Shown here in pieces: positions 15,891-24,858 of a DNA stretch of 64,000 nt; the first letter of the stretch is position 1; each line of letters opens with the position of its first letter. The translations under genes were made by a program, and so were the position numbers. The stretch is taken from positions 1 through 64,000 of the forward strand of contig JAUIKS010000040.1 in the NCBI GenBank assembly GCA_030430565.1, written 5' to 3'. The notes under the pieces were generated by a model that was not told where the DNA came from, did not search any database, and saw nothing but the letters and a program-made list of their open reading frames with translations. The stretch is from Polyangia bacterium. Lineage in GTDB: Bacteria; Myxococcota_A; Polyangia; Nannocystales; Nannocystaceae.

Positions 15891-17291
15891 CTAGCTCCGC
15901 GCGAACGCGCGGTCGTAGGCGCGATGCTGCCGACGGCGCTCGCTGATCCCGCTCTCGGCCGCGACCTCGGTGAGCACCTCGTAGAGCACCGCGCGCTTGT
16001 CGGGCCGCTTTCGCAGGATTCGCCCGAGGCGCTGCACGTGCTCGCGCACGCTGCCGCTACCGCTGAGGATCACGCCGACGTTGGCGTCGGGCACGTCGAC
16101 GCCCTCGTTGAGCACCTTCGAGGTCAGCAGCATCGGCAGCTCGCCCGCGGCGAACTGCGCGAGCAGGCGCTTGCGCTCGGCCGGCCGCGTCTGGTGGGTC
16201 AAGGCGGGCATGAACAGCAGCCGCGAGAGCCGGTAGACGGTCTCGTTGTCCTCGGTGAAGACGATGATCCGGTCGCTACGGTGCCGCCGGAGGATCTCCC
16301 AGAGCGCGTCGATCTTGGCCTGGCAGGTCAGCGCGATGCGCCGCTGCTCGCGGTAGCCCTGGAACGCCTCGCGGCCCTCGTCGCTGCGGTGACAGAGGAA
16401 GATGAAGCGGCCCCAGCCCTCGGGCGAGGAGAGGTTGACCCCGGAGGTGCGCAGGAAGTTGATGTACAGCTCGCGCGCGTGGTCGTAGCGCTCCTGCTCG
16501 TCCTCGCTGAGGTGCACGTGCACGGTCTCGATCTCGTAGGGCGCGAGGTAGCGGCCCTCGAGCGCGTCGATCGCCACGCGGTAGTTGACCGGGCCGAGCA
16601 GCTCCATCGCCACGTGCTCGCCGCCGTCGGTGCGCTCGAGCGTCGCGGTGAGCCCGAGGCGAAACGGCGCGATCGAGCCCTCGGCGATGAAGCGGTAGGC
16701 CGGCGCGGGCAGGTGGTGACACTCGTCGCAGACCAGCAGGCCGAAGCGGTTGCCGTGGAACTCGGTCTGGAAGGCCGCCGAGTCGTATGTCGTCACGGTC
16801 AGGTCCTCGCGCTCTTTGTAGCCCCCGCCGAGCATGCCCACCGGGACCTCGAACCACTTCGAGAGCACGCGCTGCCACTGCAGCATCAGGTCGATGGTCG
16901 GCACCACCACGAGGGTCGGCCGGCGGGTGCGCGCGATCGCGAGGACGGCGAGGATCGTCTTGCCCGCGCCGGTCGGCATCTCGACGATGCCGCGAAAGCC
17001 CCCCTTGCACCACGCCTCGAGCGCCGCGGCCTGGTGCGGGAAGGGGGTGAGCTCGCCCTTGATCGCCAGCTCGCCCAGGCGATCGAACTTGCGCGCGCGA
17101 TCCTGGAACGGGAGGCCGCGGGCCTTCAGCGCGAGCACGATCTCGCGGTAGTGCTTCGCCGACGCGCGGTAACGCCCGGTGCGATCGTCGAGCACCAGCA
17201 GCCGCGCGAGCGGGTCCGCCTCGTTGTGTAGAGGCGGCAGCGCGCTCGCCACGAGCGTCCCGCCTTCGAATTCGAGCTCAATGACCGCCAT
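15891..17291 (-). CDS. XPB/SSL2-type DNA helicase
   Basis: 466 aa superfamily 2 helicase. Residues 1-65 match the damage-recognition domain of archaeal XPB. Motif I is MPTGAGKT (105-112), motif II DECHH (189-193), motif III GLTATLERTDG, in the position of the XPB RED motif (here R-x-D), and motif VI QRLGRILRK. The size fits the minimal archaeal XPB rather than the longer eukaryotic protein. It is expected to unwind DNA 3'-5' at lesions and to work with the Bax1-like nuclease encoded downstream on the same strand. Other DEAD/DEAH repair helicases are possible, but the partner gene favours XPB. Confidence 0.9.
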   Translation of the reverse strand: MAVIELEFEGGTLVASALPPLHNEADPLARLLVLDDRTGRYRASAKHYREIVLALKARGLPFQDRARKFDRLGELAIKGELTPFPHQAAALEAWCKGGFRGIVEMPTGAGKTILAVLAIARTRRPTLVVVPTIDLMLQWQRVLSKWFEVPVGMLGGGYKEREDLTVTTYDSAAFQTEFHGNRFGLLVCDECHHLPAPAYRFIAEGSIAPFRLGLTATLERTDGGEHVAMELLGPVNYRVAIDALEGRYLAPYEIETVHVHLSEDEQERYDHARELYINFLRTSGVNLSSPEGWGRFIFLCHRSDEGREAFQGYREQRRIALTCQAKIDALWEILRRHRSDRIIVFTEDNETVYRLSRLLFMPALTHQTRPAERKRLLAQFAAGELPMLLTSKVLNEGVDVPDANVGVILSGSGSVREHVQRLGRILRKRPDKRAVLYEVLTEVAAESGISERRRQHRAYDRAFARS

Positions 17292-17351
17292 GGCGCCGCC
17301 CAGACGCTACCACGTCACGCGCGATTTCGGGCGCCGGACAAACAGCCGCGC

Positions 17352-18956
17352 TCAGCCCCGGGCGGCGCGACGCCTCCAGGCGACGAGCAGGAGCAGCGCG
17401 AACCACGATCCGGACGGCGCCCGCGGCTCGAGCCCGCAGGCGCAGCCGACCGGCGACGGGCTCGTGTCGCCGTAGCCCGGCGGGAGCGCGTCGCTGTCCG
17501 TGCCGCCGAGGACGCACTGTCCCAGGGAGCAGGTCGATCCGAGCTCGCAGACCCCGCAGACCCCGCCGCAGCCGTCCTCTCCACACTCGAGGCCGTCGCA
17601 CTGCGGCGCGCAGCCCTCGCTGTCGTCGTTGGTCGTCGCCCCGGTGGAGCCTCCGGTCGGATCGGTCGTCGGATCGGTCGTCGGATCCGTGGGGTCCGAG
17701 GTCGGATCCGTGGGGTCGGGCCCCGTCGGGTCGGTCGGGTCCACGGCCGAGCACTGCCCGGCGCTACAAAATTGTCCGTCGGGACAGCTCCCGCAGTCTC
17801 CGCCGCAGCCGTCGTCTCCGCACTGGAGCCCGTCACAGGCTGGCGCGCACAGGCACGCGCCGCCGCTGCACATCTCGTTGTCTCCACACTCGCCGCACGA
17901 GCCGCCGCAGCCGTCGTCTCCGCACACGGCCCCGCCGCAGCTCGGCGAGCAGTTGCAGCCTTGACCGAGCGCCGGGCGCTCCGGGCTCCAGTCCTCGCAC
18001 GCGCCCTGGGCCCCGATCCCGAGCGAGCCGGTCTCCGGGTAGAACACGGTCTCGCCCTGCGAGTCCTCAAACACGAAGTAGTAGCGATGACAGCCGTTGC
18101 CGACGCCGCTGACCGTCGCCGTGTAGGCGCCGTTCTCCGGCGCCCCGCGGCCGAGGGTCATCGGCGAGCAGGTCCCGTCGACGTTGATCAGCGCGGCGTT
18201 CGGCCCCGCGCTGTCGTACCAGCTCGCCCAGGCCTCGACGCTCGCCGACTGCCGGGGCCAGTGCGCGCCGGAGGCGATCTTGTAGCCGCTCGCGCCGCCG
18301 CTGAAGTCACCGACGTGGTAGCCGTCGACGCCGAAGCCGACCGCGCTGCCCGCCGTCAGCAGCAGCCAGCGGTGCCCGTTCTCGCCGGTGAACATGCAGA
18401 CGGGGTCGTCGGTCGGCTCGTGCAGCCACAGGTAGAAGGCTTGGTTCGGGCTGCTGCCGCCCGCGATGATCTCGCCCTGGTAGCCCGCGCCGAACAGCTG
18501 CACGCGCTGCTGTGCGCTCGTGCAGGTCGGGTCGCAGCCGGCCATCCCGCCCACGCACGCGCACGACGCCTCGCCCGCGCACGCGTCGGGGTAGTCGTCG
18601 GGCAGCGTCGCGGCCAGCGTGCACGCCGAGGTGTGGGCGAAGAAGTTCATCTTCGACATGTTCGCGGCGTGAAAGCGCGCCGCCCGGCTCGCGTCGTGAT
18701 TGTGATAGAGCGGCTGCTTGACGCTGTAGCAGTCCGCGTCCGGGCAGTTGTCGCCGCACTGCTCCATCTCGAATTGCGGCTCACAGCGCGCGCGGTTCGT
18801 CAGCTGCAGGTGCACGCGCTCGGCCCAGCTCGGGTGCCCGTCGACCTCCTCGCCCTCGGCGAGCGCGACTGCGGGGGTGACGAGCGCGGCGATCAACGCC
18901 GCGCCGGCGCAGCCGGAGCGAGCGCCCATGACGAGAGTGTGCTGTCGCGTGATCAT
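17352..18956 (-). CDS. CAP/SCP-domain surface protein with Cys modules and MYXO-CTERM tail
   Basis: 534 aa (ATG 18956; ATG 18929 also gives a good signal peptide, GAALIAALVTPAVALAEG). Residues about 45-290 hold a CAP/SCP-like domain with LTNRARCEP, HNHDASRAARFHAANMSK and GSSPNQAFYLWLHEP. Then come three Cys modules with CGDDGCGGSCGECG-type repeats, interrupted by a Asp-Pro-Thr-rich linker. The C terminus is a MYXO-CTERM signal: GCACG, a hydrophobic stretch (SWFALLLLVAW) and RRRAAR. This predicts transfer to the cell surface by the myxobacterial sorting protease. CAP proteins have varied roles, so the activity is open. Confidence 0.88.
   Translation of the reverse strand: MITRQHTLVMGARSGCAGAALIAALVTPAVALAEGEEVDGHPSWAERVHLQLTNRARCEPQFEMEQCGDNCPDADCYSVKQPLYHNHDASRAARFHAANMSKMNFFAHTSACTLAATLPDDYPDACAGEASCACVGGMAGCDPTCTSAQQRVQLFGAGYQGEIIAGGSSPNQAFYLWLHEPTDDPVCMFTGENGHRWLLLTAGSAVGFGVDGYHVGDFSGGASGYKIASGAHWPRQSASVEAWASWYDSAGPNAALINVDGTCSPMTLGRGAPENGAYTATVSGVGNGCHRYYFVFEDSQGETVFYPETGSLGIGAQGACEDWSPERPALGQGCNCSPSCGGAVCGDDGCGGSCGECGDNEMCSGGACLCAPACDGLQCGDDGCGGDCGSCPDGQFCSAGQCSAVDPTDPTGPDPTDPTSDPTDPTTDPTTDPTGGSTGATTNDDSEGCAPQCDGLECGEDGCGGVCGVCELGSTCSLGQCVLGGTDSDALPPGYGDTSPSPVGCACGLEPRAPSGSWFALLLLVAWRRRAARG
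17641..17745. repeat. Asp-Pro-Thr coding repeat in the CAP surface protein
   Basis: Irregular repeats of GGATCGGTCGTC and GGATCCGTGGGGTC-type units encode DPTDPT-type linker sequence between two Cys modules. It probably forms an extended spacer. Confidence 0.7.
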
Positions 18957-18989
18957 TGTATCGGCACCGATGGTAACGTGACGCGCGCC

Positions 18990-19198
18990 TCAATCACACA
19001 GGGTGTACGAGACGCGAGCGCGAGCAGCTCGGCCTCCGGGTGAGGTGTCCCGACGAACAGCTGGTCGTTGAGCTCGACGGTGATCTCGCCGCCGCTCGCG
19101 TCGTAGACGAAGCGCAGGCTGTGGGTCTCGCCGGGCGCGAGCGCGAGGTTCTGCTCGCCGCCGAGGCCCGCGCCCCGCCGCGGGTACGGCCGCCAAGC
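18990..19198 (-). pseudogene. Possible lectin-like gene fragment upstream of the CAP gene
   Basis: A frame open from 19198, just after a TGA at 19199-19201, reads GGEQNLALAPGETHSLRFVY then DASGGEITVELNDQLFVG. This looks like the beta-sandwich core of L-type/concanavalin-like lectin domains. It has no start codon or signal peptide and continues in frame into the CAP gene's start. The region upstream of the TGA does not continue the domain in the same frame. I read it as a remnant of a truncated gene; an unusual leader of the CAP gene is the alternative. Confidence 0.35.
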
Positions 19199-19262
19199 TC
19201 ACTCCCGCGCGTACACCCATCTCGGTGAGCCTACAACGACACCGCCCGCAGCGGCGGCGTCC

Positions 19263-20075
19263 TCAGCGAGCTCGACGCGTCAGCTGCAGCGTGAAGTCGG
19301 CGTCGCTACCGGACGGGCTCACGCGCGGGTTCGTGGTCCGCTCGACGAAGCGCGCCCGGCCAAGGCGGTCGACGACCAGCGCCGTCGACGAGCAGGTCCC
19401 GTAGCGCTCCGTGGCGATAAACAGCGGCGAGAGCAGGCGCTCGAGCTCGTGCGACACGCCGGTGCTCGGGAGCTGTTCGTCCGGCGCCTGCCGCGGGTCG
19501 TGCAGCAGCTCGAGCAAGGCGTCGGCATCGGGCGCGCGCGACTCCGCGCGCGCCCTCGTCAGCTCCTGGTCCAGGGCCTCGCGCCCGCGCGTGACCTTGG
19601 GCCAGGGCGTGTCGAGCAGCGCGTTGCTGACCCCGTAGATCCCGGGCGCGATCCTCTGCAGCCGCGCCGGCGACGATTCGTCGCGATTCGAGAGGTACCA
19701 GAGCTCGCCGCCCGCCTCTCCGACGACGAGGTTAAAGCCGTTGTACTCCTGCGCCCGCGCGGCGACGGACTCGAGGTACGCGGCCGGTGAAGCGACGTCG
19801 CCGACGAGGAAATCCCGGACGAGGTCGCCGCGGGAGGGCGCTCGCTCGAGGACGCGACCAGGCTCGCGCACGTTGGTCAACGCCGCCCAGCGGCCGTCTC
19901 GGCGCAGCGCCATCCAGGTGCCGCCCGCCACCCCGTCGCGCCCGCCCAGGACCTCGGGCGCGTCGCGCCAGTAGTCCGCGCGCTCCGTCGCCCGGCCGTA
20001 GTGCTCGTCGCGGTTGGCCGCGATCACGAGCGGGTACTCGGGGTCAGCTCGGTGCGCGAACAGGAGCGTGCACAT
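19263..20075 (-). CDS. NRDE family protein (TANGO2-like)
   Basis: 270 aa. It begins MCTLLFAHRADPEYPLVIAA followed by NRDE, the motif that names the family; Cys2 could be an N-terminal nucleophile as in Ntn hydrolases. Further conserved parts are GGTWMALRRDGRWAALTNVR and EYNGFNLVVGE. The length matches bacterial members. Eukaryotic TANGO2 is linked to lipid and heme metabolism, but the bacterial activity is not established. No signal peptide, so cytosolic. Confidence 0.9.
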   Translation of the reverse strand: MCTLLFAHRADPEYPLVIAANRDEHYGRATERADYWRDAPEVLGGRDGVAGGTWMALRRDGRWAALTNVREPGRVLERAPSRGDLVRDFLVGDVASPAAYLESVAARAQEYNGFNLVVGEAGGELWYLSNRDESSPARLQRIAPGIYGVSNALLDTPWPKVTRGREALDQELTRARAESRAPDADALLELLHDPRQAPDEQLPSTGVSHELERLLSPLFIATERYGTCSSTALVVDRLGRARFVERTTNPRVSPSGSDADFTLQLTRRAR

Positions 20076-20101
20076 CAGCTCGCATCGTAGCAGGCGACCG
20101 C

Positions 20102-20119
20102 GGCCGCGCTGACGCGGCC
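20102..20119 (-). terminator. Short GC hairpin after the hypothetical gene at 20121
   Basis: GGCCGCG at 20102-20108 pairs with CGCGGCC at 20113-20119 around CTGA, directly after the stop codon of the leftward gene. There is no T-tract, and the arms are short and GC-only, so the call is weak. Confidence 0.3.
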
Positions 20120-20120
20120 C

Positions 20121-20915
20121 TTACCACCTGATGTTGAGGTAGCCCTCGCCGCCCTCGGGTCGACACACGCCGGCCTCGGTCACCACGAGCTCGATGCGCG
20201 CGCAGCCGTCCCTCACGCTCATCCGCGAGCCCTCGCCGCCGACGTAGACATAGCGCGTCGGCGCGTCGCCGTAGGTCGCGTGCACCACCGAGGCGTAGCG
20301 GATCGGCTGCTCGCCGGTCTCGGGCGGCGCGCCGGCGAGCTCGAGCTCGAGCGCGAGGCGCTCGTTGTGCTCGAGGTGCTCGAAGCCCAGCTCGACCGCG
20401 GTCGAGCGACCGACGCTCGACGCGGCGCGCCGGAGGCCCGCGCGCTCGATAACCCCCTCGGCCGCCGGCGGCCCGCACTCGCCGGCGCCCCAGGGCAGCT
20501 TCACGCCCGAGATCGTGAGCGTCTGCCCGCGCGGGGCGGCCTCGTCGAGGATCATCGTCACCTCGCGCACCGCGAGCTCGCCCTCGCGAAAGTCATAGGT
20601 CCCCGAGGCCACGCGCCCGCAGTACCAGCGCCCGACCGCGCCGGCCGTTCGCCACAGGAACACGCTCCCCGCCGGCCGCGCGCCGAAGTAGCTCAGGCGC
20701 CCGCGCCGCTTGAGGCGGAGGTAGTGCTCGGGCGTCGAGATCCCGCCGTGGTCGAGGCGCGCGAGCACGGCGACGCGCTCCTCCCCGACCTCGCCGCGGA
20801 TGTCGACGAAGCCGCGCGGCGCGAGCACCCGCCAGACGATCACGCCGCCCAGGACCGCGAGCAGGGCGACCGTGATCGCCAGCCGCGCCGTCTTCGACCG
20901 TGTCCATGAGGACAT
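20121..20915 (-). CDS. Membrane-anchored hypothetical protein
   Basis: 264 aa. A basic N terminus and a single helix (LAITVALLAVLGGVIVW, residues about 12-28) anchor a beta-rich domain outside the membrane. Paired cysteines occur near residues 98, 148, 237 and 250. I do not recognise the family. The codon pattern is typical of the window, and there is no clear operon partner; gpmI ends 92 bp upstream of its start on the same strand. Confidence 0.65.
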   Translation of the reverse strand: MSSWTRSKTARLAITVALLAVLGGVIVWRVLAPRGFVDIRGEVGEERVAVLARLDHGGISTPEHYLRLKRRGRLSYFGARPAGSVFLWRTAGAVGRWYCGRVASGTYDFREGELAVREVTMILDEAAPRGQTLTISGVKLPWGAGECGPPAAEGVIERAGLRRAASSVGRSTAVELGFEHLEHNERLALELELAGAPPETGEQPIRYASVVHATYGDAPTRYVYVGGEGSRMSVRDGCARIELVVTEAGVCRPEGGEGYLNIRW

Positions 20916-21007
20916 GTCTCAAGGGTGTATCACGGGCGCCCCGCATGCGGGCCCCGGGCGCGCGCCCACGCGCGCCCACGCGCCGTCAATTCTGCGGCCC
21001 GACGCTC

Positions 21008-22654
21008 CTAGGCCAGCAGGCTCGGGCGGTAGCCCTCGGGGGTGGCGAAGCCGAGCAGCTCGAGGCAGGTCGCGGCGACGTTGGTCAGGCCTGGGCGCGC
21101 GACGTGCCGCAGCGCCGGTCCGCCGCCCGGCTCGCGCGGGTCGTAGATCACGAGGGGCACGGGGTTGAGGCTGTGGCTGGTGCGCGCCTGCAGGCTCCCA
21201 TCTTTGCGGCGGTCGAACATGTGGTCGGCGTTGCCGTGGTCGGCGGTCACGAGCAGCACGCCGCGGCGCCGCCGCGTGTCCTCGACCAGGCGCGCCAGGC
21301 ACAGGTCGACGGCCTCGACCGCCATGATCGTCGCGCGCAGGTCACCTGTATGACCGACCATGTCGCCGTTGGCGTAGTTGAGCCGCGCCATGTCGACGGC
21401 CGCGCCGGCGGATCCGGCCTCGTCGAGCGCCTGGATCAGCCGGTCAGTGATCTCGGCGGCCTTCATCCACGGGCGCAGCTCGAGGCCCTCGAGGTCTGAG
21501 GGGATCTCGAGGTAGGTCTCGCGCGCCGGGTCGAAGGGCTCGGAGCGGTTGCCGTTCCAGAAGTAGGTGACGTGCCCGAACTTGTGGGTCTCGCTGATCG
21601 CCAGCTGGCGCCGGCCCGCCCGCGCCAGCCGCTCACCGATCGAGCCGGCGATCACGGGCGGCTCGACCAGGTAGCGCGGCGGGATCTTGAGGTCGCCGTC
21701 GTACTGCATCATGCCGGCGTAGAGCACGTCGGGGCGCGGGCCGCGGTCGAAGCCCGCGAAGCCCTCGCCCTCGGTGAAGGCGCGCGAGATCTCGAGCGCT
21801 CGATCGCCGCGGAAGTTGAAGAGGATGACGGCCGCGCCGTCGCGGATCGGGCCGACCGGCGCGCCGGCTTCGTCGTGGATCACGAAGCCCGGGAGGAACT
21901 GGTCGCCCTTGCCTGTCTCTTCGTACAGCGTCGAGATCGCCGCGCGCAGCGAGGGGAAGCCGCGCCCGCGCCCGCGGACGTGGTGCTCCCAGCCGCGGGC
22001 GACCATGCCCCAGTCGGCCTCGTAGCGATCCATGGTCACGAGCATGCGGCCGCCGCCGCTGGCGACCCGGTAGTCGAGCCCGCTTTGGCGCAGCGCCGCG
22101 AGCCGCGTCTCGAGCTGCTCGGCGTAGCGCAAGGCCGAGCGCGCGGGCACGTCACGGCCGTCGAGCAGCGCGTGCACCCGGGCCCGCTTGACGCCGTCCG
22201 CGGCGGCGCGCTCGAGCATCGCGAGCAGGTGCGCGATGTGGCTGTGCACGTTGCCGTCAGAGAGCAGCCCGAGGAAGTGCAGCGGCTCGCCGGAGCCCTG
22301 CACGCGGGCGACGGCCTCGCGCCAGACCGCGCCCTCGAACAGCGCGCCGCGCTGGATCGCCTCCTCGACGAGCTTGGCGCCCTGATCGATGATCCGGCCG
22401 GCGCCGAGGGCGTTGTGCCCGACCTCGCTGTTGCCCATGTCTTTGTCCGAGGGCATGCCGACGGCGGTCCCGTGGGCCGCGAGCGTGGTCGCCGAGGGCA
22501 GGCGCCGGAGCCAGTCGAGGGTCGGCGTGCGCGCCTGGGCGACGGCGTCGGTGTGGTCGCCCTCGCCGAGCCCCACGCCGTCCATCACGACGGTGACGAC
22601 CGGGCCCTCGGGCGGTTTGCGAAGCGGATGCGGCGTGAGCGTGGTCTCCGACAT
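21008..22654 (-). CDS. gpmI: 2,3-bisphosphoglycerate-independent phosphoglycerate mutase
   Basis: 548 aa from ATG 22654; an upstream frame to 22813 is low complexity. It interconverts 3- and 2-phosphoglycerate in glycolysis. Alkaline-phosphatase-type metal site: MDGVGLGEGDHTDAV (Asp25) near the N terminus, and the phospho-serine motif DMGNSEVGHNALG with Ser76. Later conserved parts include LLDGRDVPARSAL and LVTADHGNADHMFD for the second metal pair. The size matches the typical 510-560 aa. It does not share an operon with the GAPDH gene 40 kb away. Confidence 0.96.
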   Translation of the reverse strand: MSETTLTPHPLRKPPEGPVVTVVMDGVGLGEGDHTDAVAQARTPTLDWLRRLPSATTLAAHGTAVGMPSDKDMGNSEVGHNALGAGRIIDQGAKLVEEAIQRGALFEGAVWREAVARVQGSGEPLHFLGLLSDGNVHSHIAHLLAMLERAAADGVKRARVHALLDGRDVPARSALRYAEQLETRLAALRQSGLDYRVASGGGRMLVTMDRYEADWGMVARGWEHHVRGRGRGFPSLRAAISTLYEETGKGDQFLPGFVIHDEAGAPVGPIRDGAAVILFNFRGDRALEISRAFTEGEGFAGFDRGPRPDVLYAGMMQYDGDLKIPPRYLVEPPVIAGSIGERLARAGRRQLAISETHKFGHVTYFWNGNRSEPFDPARETYLEIPSDLEGLELRPWMKAAEITDRLIQALDEAGSAGAAVDMARLNYANGDMVGHTGDLRATIMAVEAVDLCLARLVEDTRRRRGVLLVTADHGNADHMFDRRKDGSLQARTSHSLNPVPLVIYDPREPGGGPALRHVARPGLTNVAATCLELLGFATPEGYRPSLLA

Positions 22655-22727
22655 GCGCTCGCCGTTGTACCCGATGTTCGCCGCGACGACGCGGCGAATC
22701 CGCGAACGCGCGCGCGCGCTCAGCCCG

Positions 22728-23441
22728 TCAGAACCAGGCTTGGTACGCCAGCGTGATGTCGAGGTACATATCGAAGACGATGCTGTCGGGCTCGGCGCCT
22801 GGCGGCGCGTCAAGGTCGCTGACGACCTGCTCGTTCGAAAACATCTTCTGAAAGCTGGCCCCCAGCCGCAGGCCCTGGTTGCGCACGATCGGGATCCCGA
22901 AGCCGAGGTCGCCGCGCACGGCCGGGCTGTAGCCGACGAGCTGTTGGTCCTCGTTGGGGTCGGCGCTGCGCGGCCGGTTGAAGCTCGAGACGATCAACCC
23001 GCCGCCGCCGCCGAACTCGAGGAACACGCGGCGCCCCAGCGGGGCCTGAAACGAGGGACCCAGCGTGATGTCGGTGTGGGACAGCAGCGTCGTCCGCGGC
23101 ACGCTCTCGATCGCGCCCGACTCGTCCACGCGCTCGTAGCTGCGGATCGAGGGGAAGCGCGTGTGCCCGGCCTGGACCTCGAGGCCGAAGCGCAGCGGCC
23201 CGATCGGCACGGCGTGGTAGCGGAGATCGAGTCCGAAGCCGAAACCGAGCGGCGGCGAGAGGAACGCGCCGCCCGAGCCGACCTCAACGCCCATGCGCAG
23301 CGCCGCCGCGACGCCGATGATCGGCTTCTCCGGCGCCCGCGTCAGGACCGTGTTGCCGCGCCGATTTGCAGCCGCGCCCGGGCTGGCGAGCAGCAGCGCA
23401 GCGGAGACCGTGGCGGAGGAGATCGTGGCGGCGAGGGACAT
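22728..23441 (-). CDS. Putative outer-membrane beta-barrel protein
   Basis: 237 aa with an N-terminal signal peptide (ATVSAALLLASPGAAA). The rest has alternating polar/hydrophobic stretches and Gly/aromatic-rich turns, for example PPLGFGFGLDLRYHAVP and LGPSFQAPLGRRVFLEFGG. It ends in YQAWF, a terminal Phe as expected for BAM-assembled barrels. It resembles OmpA/OmpW-size barrels of about eight strands. No family could be named. Its start is 59 bp from the divergent RlmI-like gene. Confidence 0.65.
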   Translation of the reverse strand: MSLAATISSATVSAALLLASPGAAANRRGNTVLTRAPEKPIIGVAAALRMGVEVGSGGAFLSPPLGFGFGLDLRYHAVPIGPLRFGLEVQAGHTRFPSIRSYERVDESGAIESVPRTTLLSHTDITLGPSFQAPLGRRVFLEFGGGGGLIVSSFNRPRSADPNEDQQLVGYSPAVRGDLGFGIPIVRNQGLRLGASFQKMFSNEQVVSDLDAPPGAEPDSIVFDMYLDITLAYQAWF

Positions 23442-23500
23442 CGTCGTGGGCGCGCGGCCGCGTGGGCGCGCCGCACTGTAGCAGGTGTACTATCCGCGCG

Positions 23501-24811
23501 ATGCAGATGCAGGTGCGCGTCCAGCTGCGACGGGACGGAGGTCGCGTCGGCCCTCGATCTGGCCCGTGGATCCGTAAGTCCCAGGTCGCGCGCGTGTGGG
23601 GTCCGGCGGATCCTTCGGCGGTAGCGATCCTCGAGGACCACCGCGGCCGCGCCCTCGGCTGGGGCCTGTACTCACCCGAGTCCGACATCTGCGTGCGCCT
23701 CGCGGGCGTGTTTTTTGACGGCGGCGGGGACAAGAAGCGCGGGCCGCAGGTCAACGCGGCGCTCGCCCCGGACGCCTCCTGGCTCGAGCGACGACTCGAG
23801 CGGGCGCTCGCGGCTCGCGGCTCGTTGGGGCTGTCCGAGCAGCCGACGACCGGCTACCGCGAGCTCAACAGCGAGGGCGACGGCGTGCCGGGCCTGGTCA
23901 TCGATCGCTACGGCGACGATCGGGTCGTGCAGATCACGACGGCGCCGATCGCCGCCCGCGCGCCGCAGATCCTCGAGTGGCTGCGCGCGCGCACCCGCGG
24001 CCGGGTGATCGTGACAAGCCCCGCCCGGGCGGCGGAGCGCGAGGGTTTTAAGCCGCTGTCGCGGGTGCTGCGCGGCGCGGCGGCGGGTCCCCCCGGAGAA
24101 GATGTCTCACGCGACATGTCCGAGCGCGACGCGGCGCCCCTCGAGTTCCTCGAGCACGGCCTGCGCCTCGCCGTGCCGCCGCCGCCGGGGCAGAAGACCG
24201 GGGGCTACCACGACCAGCGCGAGAACCGGGCCGAGGTCGCGGCGCTCGCCGCCGCCCGCGGGCTCCCGCTGCTCGACATCGGCTGTCACGTCGGCGGCTT
24301 CGCGCTGCACGCCGCGCGGCGAGGCGTGACCGCCGTCGGGATCGACCAGAGCGCGCTCGCGCTGCGCTGCGCGGCCGACAACGCCGCTCGCAACAAGCTG
24401 TCTGATAAGACATCTTTTATAGAGGGCGACATGTTCGCGCCGAAGACTTGGTTGCCCGCGCTCACCGCGAGCGACGGCTCAGGCGCGGGCGGCCAGGGCT
24501 TCGGCGTGATCGTGCTCGACCCGCCGGCGATGGCGAGGCGCAAACGCGATGTCGAGCGCGCGCGCGCGGCCCTGCAGCGCACCATCGCCACGCTCGCGCC
24601 GCACGTCGCCGCGCGCGGCTTCCTCGTCGTCTGCAGCTGCTCGCACCACCTCTCGCGCGAGCAGCTCGACGTCGCGCTGCTGACGGCCACCTGCGGTCGC
24701 GGCGGTGACTGGACGCGCACGCGCGCGCTCGGAGCGGGGCCAGACCACCCGGTGATGCCCGGACATCGCGAGGGCGAGTACCTGCGCGTCAACGTCTATC
24801 AGCGGCGATGA
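23501..24811 (+). CDS. RlmI-like 23S rRNA methyltransferase
   Basis: 436 aa from ATG 23501. Order: N-terminal PUA-type RNA-binding domain (residues 1-80), a central EEHEE-like domain (TTGYRELNSEGDGVPGLVID), then a Rossmann methyltransferase with LLDIGCHVGGFALHAAR, the catalytic VLDPPAMARRK and VVCSCSHHLS, whose cysteines match the m5C catalytic site. RlmI methylates C1962 of 23S rRNA in E. coli. The protein is about 40 residues longer than RlmI, mostly from a loop around residues 185-215, so the exact target is not certain. Confidence 0.88.
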   Translation: MQMQVRVQLRRDGGRVGPRSGPWIRKSQVARVWGPADPSAVAILEDHRGRALGWGLYSPESDICVRLAGVFFDGGGDKKRGPQVNAALAPDASWLERRLERALAARGSLGLSEQPTTGYRELNSEGDGVPGLVIDRYGDDRVVQITTAPIAARAPQILEWLRARTRGRVIVTSPARAAEREGFKPLSRVLRGAAAGPPGEDVSRDMSERDAAPLEFLEHGLRLAVPPPPGQKTGGYHDQRENRAEVAALAAARGLPLLDIGCHVGGFALHAARRGVTAVGIDQSALALRCAADNAARNKLSDKTSFIEGDMFAPKTWLPALTASDGSGAGGQGFGVIVLDPPAMARRKRDVERARAALQRTIATLAPHVAARGFLVVCSCSHHLSREQLDVALLTATCGRGGDWTRTRALGAGPDHPVMPGHREGEYLRVNVYQRR

Positions 24812-24858
24812 GGCGGACGTGCATGTGCCCGTGTTTGTGCATAGGCACGCGCGCTCGC

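Noticed and set aside
17641..17745. Possible CRISPR or satellite array because of regular repeats
   Set aside because: The repeats are in-frame coding linkers without spacers. The same holds for the batC and Pro-rich lipoprotein repeats.
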